A DNA stretch of 64,000 nt from Pseudorhodoferax sp047601025 (GCF_047601025.1 NZ_JASGJZ010000001.1:1488001-1552000); one strand, 5' to 3'. Numbered from the stretch's first letter, positions 1 to 9,655 are shown. Notes: generated by a model from the sequence alone, not told the origin. Made by a program: numbers and translations.

Positions 1-260
1 TGGCGCGCGGCTGTGAGGTCGATGCGGCTGACCAGCGTGGCGTGCTGCGGGAACACGTCGACCAGCCCCTCCTCGTGCAGCCGCAGCAGCGCCTCGCGCA
101 CCGGCGTCTGGCTCACGCCGAAATGCGCCGCCAGCTCGGCCCGCGCCAGCGCCGCGCCGGGCGCCAGCTCCAGCGACACGATGGCCTCGCGCAGGGTCTC
201 CAGCACCTGCGGCGTGGCCAGGCGGGTGCGGTCCAGGCGGAACTTGGGCAGCGCGTTCAT
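1..260 (-). CDS. GntR-family transcriptional regulator (FadR-like), partial
   Basis: The reading frame starts at an ATG at 260 and runs off the left edge, so only the first 86 residues are visible. It opens MNALPKFRLDRTRLATPQVL and continues into a GntR winged helix-turn-helix, with the family signature of an acidic-residue-rich helix followed by HFGVSQTPVREALLRLHEEG (about residues 46-65) and then GLVDVFPQHATLVSRID. This wing sequence is typical of the FadR/VanR branch, whose C-terminal domain binds a small organic acid. The gene is divergent from the dehydratase gene at 340, and a 14-bp palindrome lies between them. It is therefore probably the local repressor of that cluster. The effector domain is not in the window, so the ligand cannot be guessed. 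Confidence 0.88.
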   Translation of the reverse strand, partial: MNALPKFRLDRTRLATPQVLETLREAIVSLELAPGAALARAELAAHFGVSQTPVREALLRLHEEGLVDVFPQHATLVSRIDLTAAR

Positions 261-275
261 CGGTTGGATTTTCCC

Positions 276-305
276 ATTGACGTACTAATATATTAGTGTT
301 TCAAT
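276..305. promoter_or_regulatory. Overlapping divergent promoters around a 14-bp palindromic operator
   Basis: The 14-mer ACTAATATATTAGT at 284-297 is a perfect palindrome in an otherwise GC-rich region. On the plus strand TTGACG (277-282) and TTCAAT (300-305) are separated by 17 bases and could drive the dehydratase operon. On the minus strand TTGAAA (304-299) and GTCAAT (281-276), also 17 apart, could drive the regulator gene. The palindrome fills both spacers, so one bound dimer would block both directions. The palindrome is seen directly; the promoter boxes and binding by the adjacent GntR protein are inferred. Confidence 0.6.
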
Positions 306-339
306 CCGCCGCACAAGACCTTCCCCCGAGGAGACTCCC

Positions 340-2070
<1,731 letters not shown>

Positions 2071-2083
2071 CCTGGAGACATCC

Positions 2084-2794
2084 ATGACCCCCGAGACCCG
2101 CGACCGGCTGACGAAGGTCAGCACCGCCACGCTGTGCACCGCGCTGTTCAAGCGCGGCCTGCGCCACCAGATGATCCAGGGCGTGCTGCCGCTGAACCCC
2201 GGCCTGCCGAACATGGTGGGCGAGGCCTTCACGCTGCGCTACATGCCGGCGCGCGAGGACCGCAACGGCATCGAGGTGTTCCAGAACCGCGCGCACCCGC
2301 AGCGCAAGGCGGTGGAGGAATGCCCGCCCGGCGCGGTGATGGTGATCGACAGCCGCAAGGACGCGCGCGCGGCCTCGGCCGGCGGCATCCTGGTGGCGCG
2401 GCTGATGCAGCGCGGCGTGGCCGGCGTGGTGACCGACGGCGGCTTCCGCGACAGCCCGGACATCGCCCGGTACGCGATGCCGGCCTACCACAGCCGCCCC
2501 AGCGCGCCGACCAACCTGACGCTGCACGAGGCGATCGAGATCAACGGCCCGATCGGCTGCGGCGACGCGCCGGTGTTCCCGGGCGACGTGGTCGTCGGCG
2601 ATGCCGAGGGCGTGGTCGTGATCCCGGCGCACCTAGCCGAGGAGATCGCCGCCGAAGCCACCGAGATGACGGTGTTCGAGGACTTCGTGCAGGAAAAGGT
2701 CCTGGAAGGCCGCTCCATCCTCGGCCTGTACCCGCCCACCGACGAACACAGCCGCACCGACTTCGCCGCCTGGCGCACGGCCCGCGGGCGCTGA
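2084..2794 (+). CDS. RraA-family protein, probable 4-hydroxy-2-oxo-acid aldolase or related lyase
   Basis: The 236-residue protein has the RraA/HMG-aldolase fold. Visible marks are an N-terminal STATLCTALFKRGLR stretch, the core GGILVARLMQRGVAGVVTDG (roughly 104-123) with the metal-site Asp, GGFRDSPDI, and GDVVVGDAEGVVVIP near residues 165-180. It is much longer than the roughly 160-residue RraA that inhibits RNase E. Members of this length are usually annotated as RraA-like or demethylmenaquinone methyltransferase by inheritance, whereas characterised relatives are class II pyruvate aldolases or decarboxylases. Sitting between a sugar-acid dehydratase and a binding protein, it plausibly cleaves or decarboxylates the keto acid made upstream. 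That role is inference. The family call is firm. Confidence 0.82.
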   Translation: MTPETRDRLTKVSTATLCTALFKRGLRHQMIQGVLPLNPGLPNMVGEAFTLRYMPAREDRNGIEVFQNRAHPQRKAVEECPPGAVMVIDSRKDARAASAGGILVARLMQRGVAGVVTDGGFRDSPDIARYAMPAYHSRPSAPTNLTLHEAIEINGPIGCGDAPVFPGDVVVGDAEGVVVIPAHLAEEIAAEATEMTVFEDFVQEKVLEGRSILGLYPPTDEHSRTDFAAWRTARGR

Positions 2795-2819
2795 TCCCCC
2801 CAAAAAACGAGGAGACGAC

Positions 2820-3785
2820 ATGCAACGACGCACCTTCGCACGGGCTGCCGCCGCGCTGGCCCTGGCCGCCGCACCGGCCTTCGCGCAGAACTTCCCCAGC
2901 AAGCCCATCACCATCGTCGTGCCGGCCTCGCCCGGCGGCGCGATCGACCTGGCGGCGCGGCTGATCGGCCAGAAGTACACCGAGGCCTGGGGCCAGCCCG
3001 TGGTCGTGGACAACAAGACCGGCGCCACCGGCGTGATCGGCACCGAGTTCGTGGCCAAGAGCGCGCCGGACGGCCACACGCTGGCGCTGGTGGCCAGCAG
3101 CCATGCGATCAACCCCAGCATGTTCAAGAAGCTGCCGTTCGACACGCTCAAGAGCTTCGAGCCGGTGGTGCAGACGCACACGGTGCCGCTGGTGCTGGTG
3201 GTCGCGCCCGACGCGCCGTTCAAGAGCGTGCAGGACGTCGTCGCCTTCGGCAAGGCACACCCGGGCCAGCTCAGCTTCGCGTCCAGCGGCAACGGCGGCG
3301 CGCCGCATTTCTCCGGCGAGCTGTTCAAGAGCATGACCGGGCTGGACATGCAGCACATCCCCTACAAGGGCAGCACGCTGGCGCACCCGGACCTGATGAG
3401 CGGGCGCGTGTCGATCATGTTCGACACGCTGGCCGCGACCAGCGCCCACATCAAGGGCGGCAAGCTGCGCGCGCTGGCCGTGACCACGCCGCAGCGCCTG
3501 GCGGCGCTGCCGGACGTGCCCACGGTGGCCGAGTCCGGCCTGCCCGGCTACGAGACCAGCACCTGGGGCGGCCTGCTGGCCCCGGCCGGCACGCCCGCGC
3601 CGGTGGTCGCCAAGCTGGCGGCCGAGACCACGCGCATCCTGGCCCTGCCCGACGTGCGCGAGCGCATGCTGGCCGCCGGCGTGGAACCGGTCGGCGGCAC
3701 GCCGGCGCAGTTCTCCGCCTTCATCCAGAGCGAAATGGTCAAGTGGGGCAAGGTGGCGAAGGCGGCGGGGATCCAGCCGGAGTAA
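2820..3785 (+). CDS. Bug-family periplasmic solute-binding protein (TctC-like)
   Basis: The 321-residue protein has a signal peptide (MQRRTFARAAAALALAAAPA, then FAQN) and the standard Bug opening FPSKPITIVVPASPGGAIDL. Later landmarks are GHTLALVASSHAINPSMFK, the SFASSGNGGAPHFSGELFK pocket segment, MQHIPYKGS and VPTVAESGLPGYE. Bug proteins are the periplasmic receptors of tripartite tricarboxylate-type transporters. They are hugely expanded in Burkholderiales, where most lie far from any TctAB membrane genes, as here. It follows the RraA-type gene by 25 bases with a GAGGAGAC ribosome site, so it is likely the last gene of the dehydratase operon. It probably binds the same sugar acid. Ligand assignment from sequence is unreliable in this family. 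Confidence 0.93.
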   Translation: MQRRTFARAAAALALAAAPAFAQNFPSKPITIVVPASPGGAIDLAARLIGQKYTEAWGQPVVVDNKTGATGVIGTEFVAKSAPDGHTLALVASSHAINPSMFKKLPFDTLKSFEPVVQTHTVPLVLVVAPDAPFKSVQDVVAFGKAHPGQLSFASSGNGGAPHFSGELFKSMTGLDMQHIPYKGSTLAHPDLMSGRVSIMFDTLAATSAHIKGGKLRALAVTTPQRLAALPDVPTVAESGLPGYETSTWGGLLAPAGTPAPVVAKLAAETTRILALPDVRERMLAAGVEPVGGTPAQFSAFIQSEMVKWGKVAKAAGIQPE

Positions 3786-3794
3786 GCGGAGTCG

Positions 3795-4472
3795 TCAACG
3801 CGCTCCGCCGCGCCGCGGCCGTGCACGCGGCCGCTCGGCCACGGCCAGCGCGGCCACCGCCCACAGCGCCGCCATGCCGGGCTCCGGCACGGCCTGCACG
3901 GCCCGGGTGCTGCCCAGTACCGTGTCGGTGAAGGGCGAGGACGCGTTGTCGGACAGCCGGGACGGCACGTAGCCGTAGACGTCCATCAGGCCGTCGTCGC
4001 CGCCGAGCAGGGCGAGGTCGCAGCCGTACTGCACCCATTCCGGGCCGGACTGCACCGGCGCGCTGCCGACAGCCTGCCAGCCGGGGCCCGACGTCCTGCA
4101 TCAGGCAGGCGACGCTGCCGTCGGCGAGCGCGGTCGCGATGTAGCGATGTAGTGGTCCACGCCCAGCAGGCCGCGCGAGGCGTCGCCGGTGGCGAGGCCC
4201 CGGTCGGTGTCGAGCTCGAACCCCATGCGCACCGAGGACGGCGCCATGGTCCCGGCGTAGAAGGCCATGCGGAACAGGACCTGGCCGCCCTCGACCGTCA
4301 CGCGCAGCCGCGCGATGTCCGAGGTCTTGGACGGCGCCAGGTAGTCCCCGTCGCCCTGCGGATCGGCCAGGTCGGCCGCGTACCGCGGCGCGGCGCCGGC
4401 CGCGGCGGCCAGCAGGCCGGCAGCGCGGCGCCCAGCAGGCCGGCCATGGGTGGTGCGCGCAATCCCGGTCAT
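3795..4472 (-). pseudogene. PEP-CTERM sorting-domain protein, broken by two indels
   Basis: Read from the ATG at 4472 (ribosome site AGGAG nearby), the frame gives an N-terminal region with a hydrophobic Ala/Leu stretch, then DPQGDGDYLAPSKTSDIARL and SSVRMGFELDTDRG. It breaks at 4136-4151, where GCGATGTA is duplicated in tandem. Removing one copy continues the frame into ATALADGSVACLMQDVGP. A second break lies in the GGGG run at 4083-4086; dropping one base leads on to GWQAVGSAPVQSGPEWVQYG and finally VQAVPEPGMAALWAVAALAV plus an Arg cluster. That end is a complete PEP-CTERM motif: PEP, a transmembrane stretch and basic residues. With both corrections the length is exactly 223 codons including the stop, so two events explain the damage. 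It has no sigma-54 promoter like those of the two intact PEP-CTERM genes here. Sequencing error is possible, at least for the homopolymer change. Confidence 0.8.
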
Positions 4473-4553
4473 CGTGTTTTCTCCTGCCGGGCACGGCGGC
4501 GCCCGCGCGCCGCCACCGTGGCGCCGCACGGACGCACCTTCCAGTGACCGCGG

Positions 4554-5438
4554 TCACGGCGACGGCGGCGGTACGCCTGCGGCCATGCGCTGCAGCGCCG
4601 CGCACAGCGCGCTGCCGGGCTGCTCGAAGCCTTCGATCGCCTGGAAATGGTCCGCCCCCGGCAGCGCCAGCAGCTCGCCGCGGTTGCCGGCCTTCCGCCA
4701 GGCATCGTGGAAACCCTGCGACTGCCGGGCGAAGGCGTCCTGCTCGGCCCCGCCCCAGGCCAGCAGCAGCGGCGTCGCGCAGGGCCGCACCTGCCGCAGC
4801 GGCGAGCAGCGCTGCACGCAGCCTTCGTCGAGCTGGATCGCCGGCTGCAGGTAGCTGTAGCGCAGCGGCGCGATGTCGTACACGCCGCTGACCAGCACGG
4901 CGCCGGCGAACGGGTCGTCGGGCAGGCCGTAGTCCTCGCGCCAGCGCGTGGCCAGCAGCATCGCGCCCAGCTGGCCGCCGGCGGAATGGCCGCCGATCAC
5001 GATGCGGCGCGGGTCGCCGCCGTGGCCGGCGATGTGGCGCAGGGTCCAGGCGGCCGCGGCGCGCACCTGGCGCACGACTTCGTCCAGCGTGACGGACGGG
5101 CACAGCGCGTGGTCCACCAGCACGGTGGTGCAGCCCAGCGCGTACGGGCCCAGGGCCACGCCGTGGAAGTCGCGCGCGGCGCGGGCGCGCCAGTAGCCGC
5201 CGTGGAGGAAGAGGAACACCGGCGCGCCGGGCTGCGCGGCCGGAAAGATGTCCAGCGTCTCGGCGAGCGTGGGGCCGTAGGGCACGCCCAGGCGGTGCGG
5301 CAGCAGGCGCCGGGCCTCCGCGCTGCGCTCGGCGAAATGCCGGTTCGCGGCGGCCGCGTCGGCGGCGCGGACCAGCGGGTCGTAGGCCTCGTCGATGTCC
5401 TGCTGGCGCGCGTAGCCGTGGGGCAGTGCCAGGGCCAT
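4554..5438 (-). CDS. Alpha/beta hydrolase of the kynurenine formamidase (arylformamidase) type
   Basis: The 294-residue serine hydrolase carries HGGYW at residues 79-83, the oxyanion-hole motif of arylformamidases. The nucleophile elbow is GGHSAGG (Ser152). Acidic candidates lie in GGAEQDAF (about 230-236) and His264 in GADHFQ completes a triad. Its family hydrolyses N-formylkynurenine or related amides and esters. It is the last gene of the minus-strand aromatic-acid operon, two bases after the RidA-like gene. Either it releases an aryl amine precursor such as kynurenine upstream of anthranilate, or it hydrolyses an ester or thioester intermediate. No kynureninase or tryptophan dioxygenase is in the window, so the first idea is unproven. 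Confidence 0.82.
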   Translation of the reverse strand: MALALPHGYARQQDIDEAYDPLVRAADAAAANRHFAERSAEARRLLPHRLGVPYGPTLAETLDIFPAAQPGAPVFLFLHGGYWRARAARDFHGVALGPYALGCTTVLVDHALCPSVTLDEVVRQVRAAAAWTLRHIAGHGGDPRRIVIGGHSAGGQLGAMLLATRWREDYGLPDDPFAGAVLVSGVYDIAPLRYSYLQPAIQLDEGCVQRCSPLRQVRPCATPLLLAWGGAEQDAFARQSQGFHDAWRKAGNRGELLALPGADHFQAIEGFEQPGSALCAALQRMAAGVPPPSP

Positions 5439-5440
5439 GC

Positions 5441-5833
5441 TCAGTCCGGGACCACCGCCGTCACTTCGATCTCGACCTTGGCGCGGTCCTCGACCAGCGC
5501 CGACACCTCCACCGCCGTCATCGCGGCGTTGAAGCTGCCGATCAGCTCGCGGAAGGCCTTGCCGATCTCGGGATAGGCTGCCACGTACTCGCGCTTGTCG
5601 GTCACGTACCAGGTCATGCGCACGATGTGCTCGGGCTTGGCGCCGCCGGCTTGCAGCACCTCGACGATGTTCTGCAGCGCCTGGCGCACCTGGCCGCCCA
5701 GGTCGTCGGTGTGGAACTGGCCCTGGGCGTCCCAGCCGATCATGCCGGCCACGAACACCATGCGGCCGCGCGCGGTGACGCCGTTGGCATAGCCCTTGGG
5801 GCGCGGCCAGCCGGGAGGAAGAAGAACTTGCAT
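5441..5833 (-). CDS. RidA/YjgF-family protein lacking the canonical active-site arginine
   Basis: The 130-residue chorismate-mutase-like small protein matches the Rid superfamily along its whole length (YANGVTARGRMVFVAGMIGW, then the QVRQALQNIVEVLQAGGA helix, RMTWYVTD and KVEIEVTAV). Classical RidA enzymes hydrolyse enamines and imines with an Arg in the PxRSxVxV segment. Here the equivalent stretch reads NAAMTAVEV, with Met at the Arg position, so it is not a standard imine deaminase. The Glu of VEIE is kept. Some characterised Rid members outside the Arg-bearing group act on 2-aminomuconate or related aminated ring products. Its position in an operon whose dearomatised intermediate is an enamine makes deamination of that intermediate an attractive but untested role. 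Confidence 0.88.
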   Translation of the reverse strand: MQVLLPPGWPRPKGYANGVTARGRMVFVAGMIGWDAQGQFHTDDLGGQVRQALQNIVEVLQAGGAKPEHIVRMTWYVTDKREYVAAYPEIGKAFRELIGSFNAAMTAVEVSALVEDRAKVEIEVTAVVPD

Positions 5834-5870
5834 GGATGTCTCCTATGGGTGCGGAAGAACGAAAACGGAT

Positions 5871-6287
5871 TCAGGCGGGCAGCGCGGCCCGCACGTCGGC
5901 CGGGATGTCGATGGCGCGGTGCGTGTCCAGGTCGGTGAACACCAGCACCTGGCGCGCGGCCACGCGCTGCGCGTCGCCGAGCCGGGCGTCGAGCGCCAGC
6001 GCCAGCGACTTGCCGCCGGCGCGCTCGACCGCCAGGCCGAAGCGCACCACCTCGCCCATGCGGCTGATGGCGCGGAAGTCGCACTCCAGCCGCACGATGG
6101 GCAGGCCGATGCGGCGCGGGCCCAGCATCCCGGCGTAGGACACGCTCAGGCCCTCGTTGAACCAGTCCTCGACGAGGTGGTTGAACAGCACCAGGTACTG
6201 CGGGTAGAAAACGATGCCCGCCGGGTCGCAGTGCGAAAACCGGATCAGGTAGTCGCGCTCGAAGCGCGCGGGCGCGGCGCTGGACAT
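5871..6287 (-). CDS. Hotdog-fold acyl-CoA thioesterase (4-hydroxybenzoyl-CoA thioesterase family)
   Basis: The 138-residue protein contains the classical 4HBT signature HCDPAGIVFYPQY beginning at about residue 19, with the catalytic Asp21. SYAGMLGPRRIGLPIVRLEC and FTDLDTHRAIDIP complete the fold. I chose the ATG at 6287 because it overlaps the TGA of livF by one base (TGATG); a longer start at 6311 would overlap more. It hydrolyses aryl- or acyl-CoA esters. In this operon it may rescue trapped CoA from dead-end aminobenzoyl-CoA or later intermediates. Thioesterases of this type are regular companions of CoA-dependent aromatic pathways. Confidence 0.88.
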   Translation of the reverse strand: MSSAAPARFERDYLIRFSHCDPAGIVFYPQYLVLFNHLVEDWFNEGLSVSYAGMLGPRRIGLPIVRLECDFRAISRMGEVVRFGLAVERAGGKSLALALDARLGDAQRVAARQVLVFTDLDTHRAIDIPADVRAALPA

Positions 6288-6997
6288 CACACGCCGATGT
6301 AGCGGTGCCACAGCGATGGGTCGGCCGCCAATTGCGTCGACTCGCCCTGCCAGACGACCTTGCCGCGCTCGATGATGGTGTGCCGGTCGGCCAGGCGGAC
6401 CAGGCGCTTGACGTACTTGTCAATCACCAGGATGGTCTGGCCCTGCGCGCGCAGGTGGTCCAGGCAGCGCCAAATCTCCTCGCGGATCAGCGGCGCCAGG
6501 CCTTCGGTGGCCTCGTCCAGGATCAGCAGGTGCGGGTTGGTCATCAGCGCGCGGCCAATCGCCAGCATCTGCTGCTCGCCGCCCGAGAGCTGGTTGCCCA
6601 TGTTGGCCGCGCGCTCCGCGAGCCGCGGGAACAGCGCGACCACGCGGTCCAGCGTCCACGGGTCGGCACTCGCGTTGCGCCGCGCCGCGAAGGCCAGCAG
6701 GTTCTCCTTGACCGACAGGTTCGGGAAGATCTGCCGCCCCTCGGGCACCACGGCCAGGCCCATGCGGGCGATGCGGTCGGGCGCCAGCGCCTCGATGCGT
6801 TCGCCGCGGAAGCGCACCGTGCCCGAGCGCGCCCGCGTCAGGCCCAGCAGGGAGCGCACGGTGGTGGTCTTGCCCATGCCGTTGCGGCCCAGCAGCGTGG
6901 CCACCTCGCCCTGGCGGATGGACAAGCCCACACCGAACAGCACCTGGCTGGCGCCGTAGGCCGTCTCCAGGCCTTCGATTTCCAAGAGCGCGCTCAT
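6287..6997 (-). CDS. livF: LIV-type ABC importer ATPase (LivF-like)
   Basis: The 236-residue ATPase has Walker A GRNGMGKTTT (about 37-46), the LSGGEQQ signature, Walker B LLILDEATEGLAP and the C-terminal GVxxRADRHTII-type switch region. The short length and the GMGKTT Walker variant are typical of LivF, the second ATPase of hydrophobic amino acid uptake (HAAT) importers. It overlaps livG by four bases and the thioesterase start by one. In this operon the importer more likely moves an aromatic acid than leucine, because every neighbour is an aryl-CoA catabolic gene. Confidence 0.92.
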   Translation of the reverse strand: MSALLEIEGLETAYGASQVLFGVGLSIRQGEVATLLGRNGMGKTTTVRSLLGLTRARSGTVRFRGERIEALAPDRIARMGLAVVPEGRQIFPNLSVKENLLAFAARRNASADPWTLDRVVALFPRLAERAANMGNQLSGGEQQMLAIGRALMTNPHLLILDEATEGLAPLIREEIWRCLDHLRAQGQTILVIDKYVKRLVRLADRHTIIERGKVVWQGESTQLAADPSLWHRYIGV

Positions 6998-7755
6998 ACC
7001 GCGGCCTCCTCCAGCTCGTCCCCGAGGTAGGCCCGCTTGACGTCCGGGTTCTCGCGGATCTGGTCCGGCGTGCCGGTGGCGATGACCTTGCCGAACACCA
7101 GCGTGGAGATGCGGTCGGCCAGCCGGAACACGGCGTCCATGTCGTGCTCCACCAGCAGCATCGTCACCTCGCCGCGCAGGCTTTGCAGCAGCGCGACCAT
7201 GCGCTCGGATTCGTCGGGGCCCATGCCGGCCATGGGCTCGTCCAGCAGCAGCAGCTTGGGATTCAGCGCCAGCGCCAGGCCCACTTCCAGCTGGCGCTGC
7301 TCGCCGTGCGAGAGCGCGCCGGCGATGCGGCCCAGGTGCGGGTCCAGCCCCACGCGGGCGGCCACCGCCGCAGCGGCCTCGTAGCGCGCGCGCTCGGCGC
7401 GCGCCGGCCGCCAGAAGCGCAGGCTGCTGCCATCACGCGCCTGCACCGCCAGCGCCAGGTTGTCCAGCACCGACAGGCGCTTGAACACGCTGGTGATCTG
7501 GTAGGAACGCACCAGGCCCAGGTGCACGCGCGCGTGGATCGGCACCGCCGTCACCTCGCGCCCGTCGAAATGGATGCTGCCGCTGGTGGGCGCCAGCGCG
7601 CCGGACAATTGGTGGATCAGCGTGGTCTTGCCCGCGCCGTTGGGGCCGATCAGCGCGTGCAGCTCGCCCGCGCGCACGGACAGGCTGGCGTGGTCGGTGG
7701 CGACCAGCCCGCCGAAGCGCTTGACCAGGCGCTCGGTGCGCAGGATCTTGGTCAT
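6994..7755 (-). CDS. livG: LIV-type ABC importer ATPase (LivG-like)
   Basis: The 253-residue ATPase has Walker A GPNGAGKTTL (about 37-46), the LSHGEQRQLEVGLAL signature and Walker B LLLLDEPMAGMGPDE. The methionine-rich ...GMGPDES.. stretch after Walker B is characteristic of the LivG branch. It overlaps both livM and livF by four bases (ATGA), which implies coupled translation. It supplies one of the two nucleotide-binding subunits of the importer formed with the permeases at 7752-9655 and the receptor at 9678. Confidence 0.92.
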   Translation of the reverse strand: MTKILRTERLVKRFGGLVATDHASLSVRAGELHALIGPNGAGKTTLIHQLSGALAPTSGSIHFDGREVTAVPIHARVHLGLVRSYQITSVFKRLSVLDNLALAVQARDGSSLRFWRPARAERARYEAAAAVAARVGLDPHLGRIAGALSHGEQRQLEVGLALALNPKLLLLDEPMAGMGPDESERMVALLQSLRGEVTMLLVEHDMDAVFRLADRISTLVFGKVIATGTPDQIRENPDVKRAYLGDELEEAAV

Positions 7756-8723
7756 GCTTTCCTCCGCACCAGGCTCATGAGCCCGTTAGGCGCCAGCAGC
7801 ACCACGGCCAGCAGCACGGCGCCCAGGCCGAACTGCCAGTGGATGGTGTAGCCCACCAGCACCTCCTCGATCAACAGGAACACCGCGGCGCCGACCAGCC
7901 CGCCGTACAGGTGGCCCACGCCGCCCAGGATGACCATGATCATCAGCATGCCGGACTGGCTCCACTGCAGCAGCGAGGGGCTCACGAAGCTGGCCTGGTT
8001 GGCCAGCAGCGCGCCGGCCAGGCCGCCGATGGCGCCGGCCAGCGTGAAGGCGATCAGCTTGGTGCGGTAGACCGCGAAGCCCAGTGCCGCCATGCGCGTC
8101 TCGTTCTCGCGGATGCCCTGCAGCACGTGGCCGAAGCGGGCATTCAGCAGCCGCGCGATGCCGACGAACACCAGCACGCCGAGCGCCAGCACCACGTAGT
8201 AGAACTGGGCATCGTCCGCCAGGTCCAGGCCCAGGCCGAGCTGCGAGCGGGCCGCCAGGGACAACCCGTCATCACCGCCATAACTCTTGAGCGAGACCAT
8301 CAAGTAGAACAGCATCTGCGCGAAGGCCAGCGTGATCATGATGAAGTACACGCCCTGCGTGCGCAGGCTGACCAGCCCGATCACGAACGCGAACAGGCCG
8401 CCGACGACCACCGCGGCCGGCCAGGCGACCCAGGCCGAGGCCACGCCCCCCTGCATGAGGATACCCACGGTGTAGGCGCCCATGCCGACGAAGGCCGCGT
8501 GGCCGAAGCTGACCATGCCGCCGAAGCCCAGGATCAGGTTCAGGCTGGTGGCCGCCAGCGCGAAGATCAGGATGCGGCTGGCCACGCCGATGTAGAAGCC
8601 CTCGTCCAGCGCGTTGGCGATGGTGGGCAGCATGGCCAGCAGCACCAGCAGCGGCACAGCGATGCGCGGGCGCAGCGCGTGGTCCAGGATGCTGGGGGCG
8701 GTGTTGCGAGACAGGTCCGTCAT
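7752..8723 (-). CDS. livM: LIV-type ABC importer permease (LivM-like)
   Basis: The protein is 323 residues from the ATG at 8723 (MTDLSRNTAPSILDHALRP), a start that follows the livH stop by 11 bases. It is strongly hydrophobic, with about nine predicted membrane segments. Family marks are LAATSLNLILGFGGMVSFGH near residue 60-80, where LivM proteins have the same stretch, GHVLQGIRENETRMAALGF (the cytoplasmic coupling helix) and GVGHLYGGLVGAAVF. An in-frame extension upstream of 8723 exists but runs back through livH and is not credible. It pairs with LivH to form the membrane channel. Confidence 0.92.
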   Translation of the reverse strand: MTDLSRNTAPSILDHALRPRIAVPLLVLLAMLPTIANALDEGFYIGVASRILIFALAATSLNLILGFGGMVSFGHAAFVGMGAYTVGILMQGGVASAWVAWPAAVVVGGLFAFVIGLVSLRTQGVYFIMITLAFAQMLFYLMVSLKSYGGDDGLSLAARSQLGLGLDLADDAQFYYVVLALGVLVFVGIARLLNARFGHVLQGIRENETRMAALGFAVYRTKLIAFTLAGAIGGLAGALLANQASFVSPSLLQWSQSGMLMIMVILGGVGHLYGGLVGAAVFLLIEEVLVGYTIHWQFGLGAVLLAVVLLAPNGLMSLVRRKA

Positions 8724-8734
8724 GCCGGCGTCCT

Positions 8735-9655
8735 TCAGCCGTGGGCGGGGAACAGGCCCCGGGGTTTCCAGAACAGCACGGCGGCCATCAGCACGTAGAT
8801 CAGGATCGAGGCGACCGCGGGGCCCGCGTTGGACGCAGCGTCCGGCCCCATCAGCGTGCCGAACAGCATGGGCACCAGCGTACGCCCGGCCGTGTCGACC
8901 AGGCCCACCAGCAGCGCGCCGAGCAGCGCACCGCGGATGGAGCCGATGCCGCCGATCACGATGACCACGAAGGCCAGGATCAGGATGCTCTCGCCCATGC
9001 CGACCTGCACCGCCAGCAGCGGGCCCAGCATGCCGCCGGCGATCGCGCACAGCGCCGCGCCGAACGCGAACAGCGCCGTGAACAGCCGCCGCACGTTGGT
9101 GCCCATTGCCTGGGCCATCTCACGGTTCGACGCGCCGGCGCGCACCTGCATGCCGACCCGCGTGCGCGTGACCAGCACGTACAGCAGCAGCGCCACGGCC
9201 AGGCCCACGCCGATGATGAACAGCCGGTAGGCCGGGTAGCTGAAGCCCGGCAGCAGTTGCACCGGGCCGGCCAGCGCATCCGGCGGGCTCAGCGGGATGG
9301 GCTGCGCGCCCCAGACCATGCGCACCACCTCGTTGGCCATCAGCAGGATGGCGAAGGTGCCCAGCACCTGGGACAGGTGGTCGCGCTGGTACAGCCGCCG
9401 CAGGACGGTGAACTCCAGCAGCACGCCCACGACCGCCGTGGCCGCCGTGCCGGCCACCAGGCCGACCCAGAACGAGCCGGAGGTGCCGGCGATGGTGGCG
9501 ATCAGGTAGGCACCGACCATGTATAGCGAACCATGGGCCAGGTTGATCATGTCCATGATGCCGAACACCAGTGTCAACCCGGCGGCCAGCAGGAACAGCA
9601 TCAAGCCGAACTGCAGGCCGTTGAGCAGTTGCTCCAGAACGAGGATGCCGTTCAT
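8735..9655 (-). CDS. livH: LIV-type ABC importer permease (LivH-like)
   Basis: The protein is 306 residues from ATG 9655 (MNGILVLEQLLNGLQFGLML). Characteristic stretches are LTLVFGIMDMINLAHGSLYM (about 25-45), TRTRVGMQVRAGASNREMAQ with the following MGTNVRR (the EAA-like coupling region), and VIVIGGIGSIRGALLGALLV. It has about eight membrane segments. It completes the importer with LivM, LivG, LivF and the receptor encoded just upstream. The order receptor-livH-livM-livG-livF is the standard layout in aromatic-acid operons of Burkholderiales. Confidence 0.92.
   Translation of the reverse strand: MNGILVLEQLLNGLQFGLMLFLLAAGLTLVFGIMDMINLAHGSLYMVGAYLIATIAGTSGSFWVGLVAGTAATAVVGVLLEFTVLRRLYQRDHLSQVLGTFAILLMANEVVRMVWGAQPIPLSPPDALAGPVQLLPGFSYPAYRLFIIGVGLAVALLLYVLVTRTRVGMQVRAGASNREMAQAMGTNVRRLFTALFAFGAALCAIAGGMLGPLLAVQVGMGESILILAFVVIVIGGIGSIRGALLGALLVGLVDTAGRTLVPMLFGTLMGPDAASNAGPAVASILIYVLMAAVLFWKPRGLFPAHG

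Noticed and set aside
2084..2794. Calling this gene rraA, the RNase E activity regulator
   Set aside because: The protein is about 75 residues longer than RraA and sits with catabolic genes, so only the fold family is supported.
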